From Przewalskia tangutica (Eukaryota; Streptophyta; Magnoliopsida; Solanales; Solanaceae), in contig CM056726.1 in the NCBI GenBank assembly GCA_029844215.1, forward strand, positions 38,123,001 to 38,187,000: a stretch of DNA of 64,000 nt, in the 5' to 3' direction. The notes under the pieces were generated by a model. It worked only from the letters and a program-made list of their open reading frames with translations. It ran no database searches and was not told the DNA's origin. The translations under genes and the position numbers were made by a program. This document shows positions 22,434 through 32,615 of the stretch, one piece after another. How positions within the stretch are numbered: position 1 is the stretch's first letter; each line of letters opens with the position of its first letter.

Positions 22434-22806
22434 CGAACTACGTCTTCACCTGATTCCCTCAGTGGGATACGTAGGCGGTCACATCGGCTTCGGTCCCACA
22501 TTATTGAAAACCATAAAAATTCTCATTTTTTGCAAAACGAACTACGTCTTGACCTGATTCCCTCATGGGATACGTCAGCGGCCACATTGGCTTCGGTCCC
22601 ATATTTTTGAAAACCTTAAAATCCATATTTTGCATCAAGAACTACGTCCTGACTTGATTCTCTCTGCGAGATACGTAGGCAGCCACATTGGCTTCGGTCC
22701 CACATCATTTGAAAATCATAAAAAACCTTATTTTTGGCATCACGAACTACGGTAAGACCTGATTCCCTCGGCGGGATACGTAGGCAGCCACATCAGCTAC
22801 GGTCAC
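22434..22806 (+). repeat. Leader hairpin modules, copies D to G, tandem at about 104 bases
   Basis: Four further copies start at 22434, 22538, 22638 and 22743. Shared blocks are GAACTACG, CCTGATTCCCTC, GGGATACGTAGGC and CACAT..GCTTCGGTCCCACA, separated by an A/T-rich spacer with TTGAAAACC. Arms CTACGT/ACGTAG plus TCCC/GGGA pair within each copy. They are regularly spaced, unlike copies A to C. Confidence 0.8.
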
Positions 22807-22863
22807 ACAATTAGAAATCTTTTCCATTGTTTTGCACATAACAAATAAGCTCATCTAATCACC

Positions 22864-23259
22864 TTGATAGAGCAGACAAGCTACCTACGCATGACAAATT
22901 TTGTCTTGTGGAGAGTTCATCATTCTCATATACCAGAAACTGCATATTTTGAGGGTCGCATTCTTATCTACTCATTGAACATCGCATGCCTCCATATTAG
23001 CTTTGCATCTATGTTTGATATAAAAAAATGTGTGCCACCAGATCACTTTAATAGCATCAAGACACATCCTTACCCAATTGGAAGTTCAACATCTTCATCT
23101 ACCAGAAACTGGGGCATTTTAAAGATTTACTGCAAGAAGACGGCAATAGATAGGGAAAAGAGTCGGCCAATTGAACCTTCAGTCCAAACCAGTCTGAGCA
23201 TGCAAGTGTCGAGAGACAAAGCTACAAAGTCTATGAGAATCGACCGCCCTTTTTCCTAA
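22864..23259 (+). pseudogene. Unrecognised 131-codon ORF in the Ogre-like leader
   Basis: This ORF starts just after the hairpin modules. I recognise no domain; the protein has no clear signal peptide, membrane segment or repeat. Ogre elements are known to carry an extra ORF of unknown function between leader and gag, and position would allow a remnant of it, but composition is equally compatible with chance. The following bases to 23456 hold irregular GTCTATGCAAC repeats and then a LINE insertion. Confidence 0.2.
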
Positions 23260-24069
23260 ACTCACAAGTTTTCTTTGAGTGCAGTATCTTCATATCAGCA
23301 AAAGTCAGGAGGAAAACAATAAGCCCAGGCGGGTCACAAACGCAATGCGTCTATGCAATGATGTCATTTCATTTAAGCATATGCAACAACTTCATCTATG
23401 TTTCGTCTATGCAACAACGAACATATGCATCGCGTCTATGCAACGACGTTATTTCATTTTTTTGATGAATAGGTAAATATGTATTAATAATCATCAAATG
23501 TACAAGTTTTGTAGGTGAACCCACTGGCATAATGACGATGTAAATCTAGTGCGTCCCTTCTAGGCAGATCAACACAAGATCTAAGCATGTCAAAATCAAA
23601 ATCTCAAGCTAGCCTACAAGCCGAGTAGTCGTGAGTGCCCAAGATATGCATAAGAGAAATTCAACCCGCAAAATAGTCCTAAACTATGACAATTCCCTTA
23701 TGTATAGCATAAGGTTGCAGTCGTGGGCCTCATTAAACCCTTGTCATGGTAAACCCAAATGGGACAAACCCACGGTCAAGGGAAGAGTACCTATTCGGAC
23801 ATGGGTAAAGACCCATCCTCATCACGTTATGCCGCTGAGATTAATCACCATTGTACCTACCTTCCAGATAACCTACTATCTTATGCTTGACCACAGGTCG
23901 GGAAGTCATGAGGTACAAAGAAGAAAGTACTCCCGCCAATCCCACATTCCGGGAGGTCGGGAGACTCTAGTTGATCCCACAAGTTGGGTAGTCTAGAGAT
24001 TTACAAAAGGAGACATATGTAGGCCTCAGGTCCAAACAGACTGTCCATTGTCCTAGTTTGTGGCTAGAG

Positions 24070-24510
24070 CTACAAATCTGCCCTGGAAAAGAGGATATAA
24101 TGAGAACAAGATTTTGTAGACGCTGGTCTTGATCCTAAAAAGAATAGCATCTCTATTAAGTCTTGACCCGTCAAAAATAATCTTGTTCCTCTCAGTCTAA
24201 ATGTGGTAGACGGTGGTGGCCAGCCCAACCCGCTTAGCTTTAGCTTGCCAACCTGTACCATGCCCCTCTTTCTTAATATATTTCAAAGCGCTATCGAGGT
24301 GGTCATAGCCCTCCGGATGCCAAGCCATGTCTTGACCCTGGACCAAAGATAACTACTGACCGTGCAGTTGAAGAATAGGTGCGTTATTGACTCATTAGAA
24401 TGGACGCAAATGGAGCACCTTCTATCAATGTCCATATAGGTGACCCTATCCTTCGTATGTAATCTCTTCCTCGCACAAAGCCAAAGTATGAAAGACTGCT
24501 TTGGAGTGAT
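24070..24510 (-). pseudogene. LINE ORF2 C-terminal zinc finger (zf-RVT)
   Basis: Minus-strand frame reads TPKQSFILWLCARKRLHTKD then a DRRCSICVHSNESITHLFFN segment with a following cysteine, the CxxC...HxxxxC arrangement of the zf-RVT domain at the end of plant L1 ORF2. It continues to WLGIRRAMTT, then loses its frame. Nucleic-acid binding is the presumed role. Confidence 0.8.
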
Positions 24511-24519
24511 ATAGGAACT

Positions 24520-24954
24520 CTAAATATCCTTCGCCCAAATCACCGGCTGCCCATGTGTCCTGAAGTAATCATACGGATTGTGATTGCTACAATACCATGC
24601 AGTCATTGTAGTAGCCGCCCGATCATGGGACCCTTCCCGGTCAAGAATGAGAAGCCGCTTGATCAAAGGTGAGTCGTCGTTCTTTGCAACCCACGTACAT
24701 ATGTTGTTGTTGTTGCTAAGATACTTGTGATTGATCCATTTAATCCAGAGCATGTCCTTCTTTTGATGGATATTCCAAAGGCATTTAGCAAGCAATGCAA
24801 GGTTCCACGCCTTGATATCCCTGATTCCGAGGCCACCCTCGGATTTTGGTCTGGTACACTCCTTCCAGGCTACAAGAGGTTGGTTGGAATTCCACAGAAA
24901 GGTCTTACAAAGCCCGTAAACTTTCTTACAAACCGCCACAGGCACTGGCAGCAT
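24520..24954 (-). pseudogene. LINE ORF2, region after the reverse transcriptase
   Basis: Open for 144 residues: LPVPVAVCKKVYGLCKTFLW, then VAWKECTRPKSEGGLGIRD, IKAWNLALLAKCLWNIHQKK and DMLWIKWINHKYL. These are hallmark blocks of plant L1-type ORF2 between RT and the zinc finger. It is separated from the RT by a stop at about 24955-24960. Confidence 0.9.
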
Positions 24955-24960
24955 AGATAA

Positions 24961-26290
24961 CTAGAAGCATTCCACACCTTGGAGGACAGACTTGATGAGC
25001 TCAAGCCTGCCCGCATAAGATAGAGTAGCGCTCATCCACGAATCAGTGTACCCATCAATTTTGTTCACAAAGGGGTCATAGTGAACCAGCCTCATCCTCT
25101 CCGCGGCTAGGGGAATGCTGAGGTAGCGAAAAGGCATAGTGTCAGTGTCGAAGCTAGTAATCTGCTTAATATCATCAAGGTCGTGTTCCGTAATACCAAC
25201 CGTATACAAGCTGGACTTGAGGGCATTAGAACCGAGACTCGAGCATTTCTGGAAGTCTCGAAGGCAGTCCATGAGGATTCAGACGGAAGTAGTGTCCCCT
25301 CTTGACATAAAAAGCAAATCATCGGTAAAAGCAAGGTGGGTGATCCTTAAGCTTTTGCACTTGGGGTGGTAGTGGAAAACCGGCGTCCGAATGTTCTTAT
25401 TGATCATCATCGATAGATATTCCAGGCAAATGACAAACAAGGTATGGGAGAGAGGGTCCCCCTGTCTGAGCCCCTTGCGGCCCTTAAAATACCCATGTAA
25501 GCTCCCGTTGATAAAAATCTAATATGAAGCCGTGGAGATGCACTCCATAATCAAATCCACCAGCCTTTTTGGGAAATTCAAACCAATCAAAATAGCCGTG
25601 AGGAATTCCCAATTTACCGATCGAAGGCCTTTCGGAGATCAACTTTGAGCATGTATCTACTTGAGACCCTCTTGTGATTGTAACCCCTCAAAAGCTCTTG
25701 AGCAAGGTGTATGTTGTCGGACATACTTCTGCCCTGGACAAAAGCCCCCTGGGCTGGCTCAATGAGATAGTCTAAAACCGGCACCAACCGTGAAGCAATA
25801 ATCTTGGTGATGACCTTGTACAAGATGTTGCAACACGAAATAGGTCTGTAGTCGCCCATCGTTGAGCAGTGGGAAGACTTTGGAATAAGGGTGATGGTAG
25901 TGTGGTTGATCTATTTGAGGAGCTTTCCCGAGCTGAAGAACTCCTTAACCGCGATACAGAACTCCCCGCCGACAATATTCCAAGATTTCTTGAAGAAACC
26001 CGAAGAGTAACCATCCGGTCCAGGAGCTTTGTCATCCCCAATACCGAATAATGCCCCTTTAATCTCAGTGTCCGTGACATTTCTAATGAGATCATTCCTT
26101 TGTTCCACCGAAATACAATTTCCCCTGAGATGACACCAATATCAATAGGATCACAAGCGTCCCTAGTTCCAAGCAACCCTTTATAGTACTTGATGAATTT
26201 TGCCGCAACTTGGTCCCCGGAGTTTGTGAGAGAACCATCACTCTTGGTAGTGACCGCAATGAAATTCCTTTTGGATTTGCGCTTGACCAT
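24961..26290 (-). pseudogene. LINE ORF2 reverse transcriptase
   Basis: Blocks in order on the minus strand: DDKAPGPDGYSSGFFKKSW (near 26030), DYRPISCCNILYKVITKIIA (near 25840), GAFVQGRSMSDNIHLAQELL and LKVDLRKAFDR (to 25614), and the catalytic motif LAFTDDLLFMSRGDTT (near 25320), followed by PFRYLSIPLA and YAGRLELIKSVLQG. The two catalytic aspartates are kept, but the frame changes at about 25860 and 25615 and a stop follows the catalytic block near 25273. Target-primed reverse transcription would be its role; this copy is inactive. Confidence 0.9.
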
Positions 26291-26347
26291 TCCATGAAAG
26301 CACTTAGTGCACCTATCACTGTGATTTAGATACTCACATTTGGCAAG

Positions 26348-27318
26348 TTATCTAAGGAAACTCATTTCCGCATCAATAAGAACCATGGACTTGTGCCTAA
26401 GCTCGGTGGCCCGCGTGTGTAAGTGGTCAAGATGCGGGTTGATCAAATCCTCCTGCTGAGCAATATCAAGCTCCTTTTTTTCTCTTTTAACCCGTGAAGA
26501 GATGTGGGAGAAGTCTTTCTCATTGAGCTGCTTCAAGGGTCCTTTGAGGCTAAGTAACTTCCGGCAAAGGCCGAATTGGGCATTGCCATAAACATTCTGC
26601 TCCCAAGAATCCGTCACAATTCTACCAAAGTTCTCATGAGTAGCCCACATGTTAAAGAACTTGAAGGGTCTATTATGCATTCTCAGATGATCCAAAATAG
26701 TGAAAATGCACGGCGTATGGTCCGAGAAGGGCCCGGACCGACGAAAATGTGCATTGTCATACCAACCAGCTTGTGACCAATGGGCGTTGATGAGGGCCTA
26801 TCGAGCTTGCTCATCATATTGATATGGCTTAACGTGAACTCACAACCCGTCGAGGTCAAGTCCGTGAGGCTCAGATCCCGGCAACAATCAACAATATCCT
26901 TTGTGGCATAGTTGGAGATGGGCTTTATGTTGAAACGCTCATCCTCCTTCATAACCGTGTTGAAATCCCCAAGTACAAGCCACGACTCAGTCATGGGGGT
27001 CCTATAATCCCTCAACTTCTCCCATAATACCCGTCTGTCGACAATCGTGTGAAGCCCGTAGACGAAGGTGACATGAAGCCTCTTGGAGGAGATAACACAA
27101 GTAACACCGCAATGAATGGCTTGCGGGTTGATTTCAATCACTTGTAGCATGACTTTGGCAGGGTTGAATAAAATAAATATCCTCCCCGTCGTATGATGGG
27201 CAAAATTATCCAAGATCTTCCAGTTGCGAAATTTAGAAGACCAGAAACGCTCAAGCGTCGTGTTGTTGAGCATCGATTCCAGGATACCAAAAATGTCAAT
27301 GTTATTCTCATGCACCAC
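26348..27318 (-). pseudogene. LINE ORF2 endonuclease (EEP/APE type) and linker
   Basis: The 211-residue part 27318-26683 contains HCGVTCVISSKRLHVTFVYG and SWLVLGDFNTV, the GDFN metal-site block of apurinic-type endonucleases. The N-terminal NTRGL block is missing or out of frame upstream. The next piece, 26695-26348, has RPFKFFNMWATHENF, a block that links endonuclease and RT in plant LINEs; it lies in another frame. The enzyme would nick target DNA to start insertion. Confidence 0.85.
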
Positions 27319-27380
27319 GGAGCGAATCTCCTTTTTCTTAGAGGAGCGGTGCAGGCCCCTTATATTCTAAGAAGCAACGA

Positions 27381-27827
27381 TCATTTCGATAACGGAGGGG
27401 GAATAGTCCCTTTTGTGCTATCTTCCTTAGTGTTGGTAGAGGTGGTGCCATCATAAGGTCCCTTCTTTTTAGGGGGGAGGGTCGTCATTCTGCTCAAGGG
27501 GATGGGTAAGCTTTGCCCGCCCTTGTTAGCCTCAGCTTTTTCCCTCATCCTCACGCCCACATGCCCCTCCTCTTTTTTGGTACCATCAAAGTTCCCACCT
27601 TTCCCAACCTTAGCCGATGGGCCGAACGGTTGAGCTTCCATATCAGTCCTACCCTTGCCAACTTCGGTTTGTGCCTCCGCAAGTTGGCCACCAATATCCG
27701 CATCAATTGGACTACCCGCTCTGTCCGCGGGTTGTCCTACACCTTTGGTATCAATCAGGCACCCACCTTCTAATGCGGGTATTTTAAATTCAGTCAAACG
27801 CCTGAGCATCGGCGTCATTTGCATCAT
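27381..27827 (-). pseudogene. LINE ORF1-like remnant
   Basis: A 148-residue open stretch rich in G, K, P and T, just upstream of the endonuclease on the same strand. By position it is the end of ORF1 or the ORF1-ORF2 junction. I see no RNA-recognition motif or zinc knuckle; function is inferred from position alone. Confidence 0.4.
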
Positions 27828-27840
27828 TGTCCAAAAACGA

Positions 27841-28415
27841 TGAATATCAGCATCGCGTCAACACAATGACGTCATCATCGTCAACAAAATGACGTCCTCA
27901 GCATCCTGATCATACGTCTCGCCATCTTCATTTTCTCTTGCATTTTGACCTCGGGGACAAACATCCTAGAGGCATTTCAGGGAACAAATACTCTGTCTCT
28001 TCCAGCATCCCATCGCAGCTACCCAGTGTCATCATAATTCGACACTTGGACAAATTTTTGAATCGACGTCCGTCCGTCTTTAATTTTCAAGTATCGCAGC
28101 AACTCAGTGTCCTCATAATTCGATACTGGGACAATTTTAAATCTGCATCAGCTTTGCTTTTTATTTTGGCAGCACAACGACCAGTGTCATCATAATTCGA
28201 CACTGAGATAAAAATTTAAATCTGCATCAGTTTTGCTTTTTATTTTGGCAGCACAATGACACAGTATCATCATAATTCGACACTGGGACAAAAATTTTGA
28301 ATCTGCATCAGCTTTGCCCATTCATTTCTTGATCTTTGCTCTAATTCTGACAATGGGGACAAAATTGGCTACAAGTCAACGTCTTTTTTCGAAAACTCTT
28401 TCACCGTCTTCAGTC
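27841..28415 (+). other. 3' untranslated region of the Ogre-like element
   Basis: Non-coding stretch between the LINE and the polypurine tract. It begins with GACGT-rich repeats (a TGACGTCA palindrome at 27867-27874) and carries the hairpin array at 28024-28285. Confidence 0.6.
28024..28285 (+). repeat. Four hairpins of CAGTGTC-N10-GACACTG type at about 80-base spacing
   Basis: Copies at 28024-28046, 28105-28128, 28182-28205 and 28262-28285 share the loop ATCATAATTC (one has CTCATAATTC). Arms are 7 bases. Copy 2 has a T in place of a C that keeps a G-U pair. The spacer (TCTGCATCAG, TTTATTTTGGCAGC) repeats as well. Confidence 0.8.
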
Positions 28416-28429
28416 AAAGAGGGGAAAGT
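28416..28429 (+). other. Polypurine tract of the Ogre-like element
   Basis: AAAGAGGGGAAAGT directly precedes the TGTTGACACC start of the 3' LTR. Confidence 0.85.
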
Positions 28430-30439
28430 TGTTGACACCCAATTTTGACCCATCTTTTGCACATTTCTTGTAATTTTAAGTGTTTTAGGACACCACATTT
28501 TAATCACCTTTTTTGTCATTTTTTTACCTAATATTCTATGTTGTTTTATTTTTGCAAATTGGCATCACGTTTTTACTTTTACTTAGGCATTAAACATTTT
28601 CAAATATTATGTTATTATTATTGCGCCATCACTTTATTTTAATAATTATTGCATCTCTTTAAATAATTAATTGGCATCCCGTTTTTACTTTTAATTAGGC
28701 ATTAAACATTTGTTTAAATATTGTATTTTATTTTTATTGCATCGGCATTTTCATTTTAATAATTTTACATCTTTTAAATAATAAACATTTTTTGTAGTTT
28801 TATCAAACCAGTCCAATCCAAGACACAATCCGGATCAGTCAAATCCAACATTTTTTTATTGCATCCAAACACTCCCTTTTATTTTTCCCCTAAAATCAAA
28901 ACCCACTTTTGATTTTCCCCCAAAACCAAACCAAACCCTAACCTAATTATATCCCTATAAATAAAACATTTTTCCCATTCCCAAAGAGAACATCACCTCA
29001 GCCGCATAAAGACCTTCCCCCTTTCTATTTGGGACCTGCCTACGGACACATCTCATTCATTACCCCTCTGCTTTTATTTTGTTAGCATAGCACACAACCA
29101 TGGCCCTTATCAGTTTTTGGACTCGCCCATGCCACTGCCTCGCCGGAGGTGATGACCGGCGGGCACAGCATCTCGTTCTGCCCGTCGCTCACACAACCCC
29201 GTCGTTGAACCACCACTGCGAACCCCACTGTCCCACGCCGTCACTCTCCTTTCGACACCATTAAAACTAGTCGGAGTTTAAAACTCCGGCGGCCTTAGTT
29301 CGGTTTTATTTTGGATCTGTGGTATATTCTTTTGTTTTGACTGATTTTGTTATTTTTAAATCTCGCCGGAGTTTGAAAAGCTCCGGCGACCTATGTTGTG
29401 CTTTCTTTGGATCTATTGTGTATTGTTGTTATCGGACTGATTTTTTCTTTTGAATGTCGCCAGAATTTAAAAAACTTCGGCGACCTATGTTTTTCTTTGT
29501 TTGGGATCTGTTACATATCTTGGTTGTTGAGGGCTGATTTTTTTGCTGATTATTGTCCATCTGGCTAGAGTGACCTCTGTTAGGATTTATTTATTGGTTA
29601 TCTGTTGTTGGGACTGTTTTTGGCCGGAGTTTCGACTCCGGTGGACTTCTGGTTTCCGTCGATCGATTGTTGGCTACTCATGCTACTGCTTTTGGCTTTT
29701 CTTTTGGGGCTGATTTTCGCCCATCTTACTGTCGATCTTAGACCCTGTTGCGCTGGTTATCGACAATTTTTTGCTGGTTATACTATTTCGCAAGGTATTT
29801 TCTTTTCTTTGGCTACTCTTATTGCTTACGGTTTGCCGGGTTCGGACTGATTTTTGGACGAATTTGCCCTTTTATTATTTTATTAAACTGGTTTAGAAAA
29901 AATACTACATTGTTGGTAGATACTGGTTTGAACAAGATACTACACTTGAATGGCCGATGAAGAAATCTCCGTCTGATTTCCAAGGTGGGTTTTATTTTTA
30001 GTTTATTAATTAATTCTTGTCATTATTTGAAAACTATTTACTCTCTTACTAACACATTTACTAAGTGTTTATGCAGGTACCCGAAGATACATTTCAAGAA
30101 GATGTTCTCCGAAATTCCATTCTTTTTGTTGTTGTATTTTAATTTCAAATTCATTTCATTTTGTATTGCATTTTATTGTAATTGAAAATGCTTAGAATAG
30201 GTAGAATAAAAGAGCATATTATATAATTAACCTAGGTTTGATCGGATAACCGCAAGTTAGCCGATCTTAAAGGATGTCTAACCCCTTCCCTTTAGGATAA
30301 TAAAGAACTCTGATCCAGAATATCATTAATTTTACAGACCTTTAAATGGAGATCAATTGCAGTATTTTTATTGCAATAGTTCAAGGGTCCTAATTCACTT
30401 AACTAATTAGGTGGCGACTCCTCAAAAACGGGCGCGACA
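28430..30439 (+). mobile_element. 3' LTR of the Ogre-like element, 2.0 kb
   Basis: Full partner of the LTR at 17227-19326, starting TGTTGACACC and ending CGGGCGCGACA, followed by the CCTTC duplication. TATAAATA box at 28956-28963. Hairpins at 29269-29290, 29363-29389, 29456-29484 and 29622-29642. Together the element spans 17227-30439 and, apart from the inserted LINE, has no recognised gag or pol, so it is probably non-autonomous. Confidence 0.95.
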
Positions 30440-30444
30440 CCTTC
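30440..30444. repeat. Target-site duplication CCTTC, right copy
   Basis: Matches 17222-17226. Confidence 0.9.
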
Positions 30445-31144
30445 TACCGTCTTTAGTTTTTTTTCTCAAGTTCTGAATGATTGTTTTATTTGTCGACTCC
30501 GCTTACCTGTTCACACTCGGGTGGTACGGAGCCGACACTATTCTTTTTATCTTCAATCTCAAGAAAATTTGTCACCTTCTTTCTCACGAACTGAAGACCA
30601 TTGTCACAAATTATTTCCGTCGGTATTCTAAACCGACATATGATACAGTCTCAAATAAAATCAATGACTTATTTTTATCTAACCTTCTAGAAAGCTTTTG
30701 CTTCAACGCACTTAGAAAAATAGTCAGTCATAAATAAAATAAAATGTATCTTTCCTGGCGCTCATGGAAGTGGTCCTATAATGTTCATTCCCTATTTCAT
30801 GAATGGCCGCGTGATAAAACTGAATGTATTAACTCCACTGATTGATAAATCATAGAAGCATGTCTTTGACATTCATCACACTTCTGTACAAATTTCTCGG
30901 CGTCCTCCTCTATATGTGACCAGTAATACCCGACTCTAATGAACTTTCGGACTAACAATTCCACTCTTAAGTTATTGCCATAAGTTCTTTCGTGAACCTC
31001 ATGCATCACATAATCCGTTTCTCCGGGCCCTAAGCACCTTTCTAAAGGATCATAGAAAGACCTTCGGTACAACTGGTCATCAACCATACAATATCTAGTC
31101 GCCTTCTTACGAAAGGCCCTTGACTCATTCAGATCACTAGGCAA
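30445..31144 (-). pseudogene. Integrase zinc-binding domain and core, Tat type
   Basis: The open piece 31144-30797 has LGPGETDYVMHEVHERTYGN, VGYYWSHIEEDAEKFVQKC and DECQRHA, the H-x-H...CxxC integrase zinc finger in Tat form. Lower coordinates (30790-30445) continue in broken frames with the start of the core (a DYFSK-like block near 30735, then a RIPTEI..DNG-like block near 30610). The chain is cut at 30444 by the Ogre-like insertion and resumes at 17226. Confidence 0.85.
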
Positions 31145-31456
31145 CTTCTTATCTCAAAGATAATCGATGTATTTGTTTCGTCAGTCCCAATTCAAGCTTG
31201 TGGTATTCACCTCTCCATGACCACCATCTATCGCGGAGTTCTGGAGCTGCACCACTGTCCCGGAGTCAAATTCATTAGCTTACATGGAAGATTCAAAGTT
31301 TGTCAAATCACCCACTTCACTATTTTGTTCCTGAGACACATGCTCCATGATCCATCTTTTGACCCGATGCAACAATACTTTAATTTTTTCTAAGTATTTT
31401 TGCATTCTTTCTTCCTTCACTTCAAACACGTCATTCACTTGATTTACAATCAGAAA

Positions 31457-31717
31457 TTAGTCACATTTTGCCCTGATGACTTCCGCTCCCAAACTCCTTG
31501 CCAATTCTAAACCTGCAATCATAGCCTCGTACTTGGATTCATTGTTAGTTAATTTCACAGTTTTTATTGCTTGCCTAATAATATCCCTCGCGAGTGTTTT
31601 AAGCAACACCCCTAATTCAGACCCTTTTACATTTGAAGCTCCGTTTGTATGCAAGGTCCAAATCCCCGAAGTTATTCGTGAGGATATTATAAGTCCCCTT
31701 TCCACTTCGGGAATCAT
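31457..31717 (-). pseudogene. RNase H, Tat type (archaeal-like aRH)
   Basis: The frame reads WTLHTNGASNVKGSELGVLL, then KLTNNESKYEAMIAGLELAR and SLGAEVIRAKCD. This is the additional RNase H copy characteristic of Tat/Ogre polymerases. The first catalytic aspartate (normally TDGAS) is N here, so the site is damaged. The region 31145-31456 between it and the integrase has many stops but belongs to the same polyprotein. Confidence 0.85.
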
Positions 31718-32112
31718 TCTGGGAGTGAAATCTGCTAAAAAGTATGTTAAAACCTGACACTTTATAATTGTTCAGGGCTTATATTCTATGTTATATCCAC
31801 TAATGTCTATCGCCCATTTGTATAACCTATCGAATAGATCTAGTTTATGATTCACATTGAAATATGACATTAACTTTGTAGTTGTCGTTATCAGAGATAA
31901 TGCCAATTTCTCTAAATAAGGGTATCTAGTTTAAGCACTAGTTAAAATTCTACTTACATAGTAAGGAGGAAATTGTGTGCCTTTTTCTTCTCGAACCAAG
32001 ACAACACTCACGGCTATTTTGAATACTGCAGGTTCAAGAACAATTATTCATGTGCCTTCAGTTTATGCAGTAATGGCGGACTAGATACGTACTTCTTCAA
32101 ATCTCTCAATGC
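31718..32112 (-). other. RT-to-RNase H linker, degenerate
   Basis: Minus-strand stretch between the RT thumb and the additional RNase H, where the first RNase H is expected. Stops occur in all frames and no catalytic block is readable. Confidence 0.4.
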
Positions 32113-32615
32113 TTATTTATATTTCAGAGTCCACTCGAAGTCATTTTTCTTTTTTAGCAATGAAAAAAACCTATGACTTTTCTCCGAAGACCGAGAAATG
32201 AATCTACTCAGGGCAGTTAGCCTTCTGGTGAATCTTTGTACCGTATTCACATCTTCAAACACCTTCGATATTTCCTCGATAGTCTTGATTTTGTCATGAT
32301 TGATATCTATTCCCCTGTTTAACACCAGAAAGCCTAGGAAATTGCCCGAGCCAACTCCGAAGGTGCACTTCTTTGTGTTAAACTTCATGTTATACTTCCA
32401 GACTATGTCAAATATTTCCTGCAACTGCTTAAATGGTCATCTGTCTCCAAGGACTTAACTAACATATTATCAATATAAACTTCTATTGTATTGCCCATTT
32501 GGTTTTCAAACATGTGATTAACTAGGTGTTGATAAGTAGTTCTGGCATTTTTAAACCTAATGACATTATAGCAATAAGTCTCATACCTAGTTATAAAAGA
32601 AGTTTTCTCTTGATC
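32113..32615 (-). pseudogene. Reverse transcriptase, second half, Tat type
   Basis: Next to the insertion point the frame reads QEKTSFITRYETYCYNV, NHMFENQMGNTIEVYIDNML and VKSLETDDH; after a frame change, 32424-32113 gives NTKKCTFGVGSGNFLGFLV, RRLTALSRFISRSSEKSHRF and FSLLKKKNDFEWT. The catalytic YIDD reads YIDN (32463-32477), which removes an essential metal ligand. The first half of the enzyme is at 50505-50850, beyond the 17.9-kb insertion. Confidence 0.9.
32611..32615. repeat. Target-site duplication TGATC, left copy
   Basis: TGATC directly precedes the LTR starting at 32616 and recurs at 50500-50504 after the LTR ending at 50499. Removing the insertion and one copy rejoins the Tat RT in frame (NSED then QEKTSF). 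Confidence 0.95.

Larger units (their letters stand above)
23457..27840 (-). mobile_element. L1-type LINE, minus strand, broken
   Basis: A non-LTR retrotransposon inserted in the Ogre-like element. A T-run at 23457-23463 is the complement of its poly(A) tail and marks the 3' end; the 5' end is near 27840 but not exactly placed. In order on the minus strand: an ORF1-like piece (27827-27381), endonuclease (27318-26683), linker (26695-26348), reverse transcriptase (26290-24961), C-terminal part (24954-24520) and a zf-RVT zinc finger (about 24510-24070). Frameshifts separate the pieces. Similar GCGTC/GACGT-rich host sequence flanks both sides, which hides the target-site duplication. Confidence 0.85.

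Noticed and set aside
24727..24960. Plus-strand ORFs across the LINE (also 25139-25372, 25869-26051, 27193-27456, 27513-27843)
   Set aside because: Antisense shadows of the minus-strand LINE frames, which carry the recognisable RT and endonuclease blocks.
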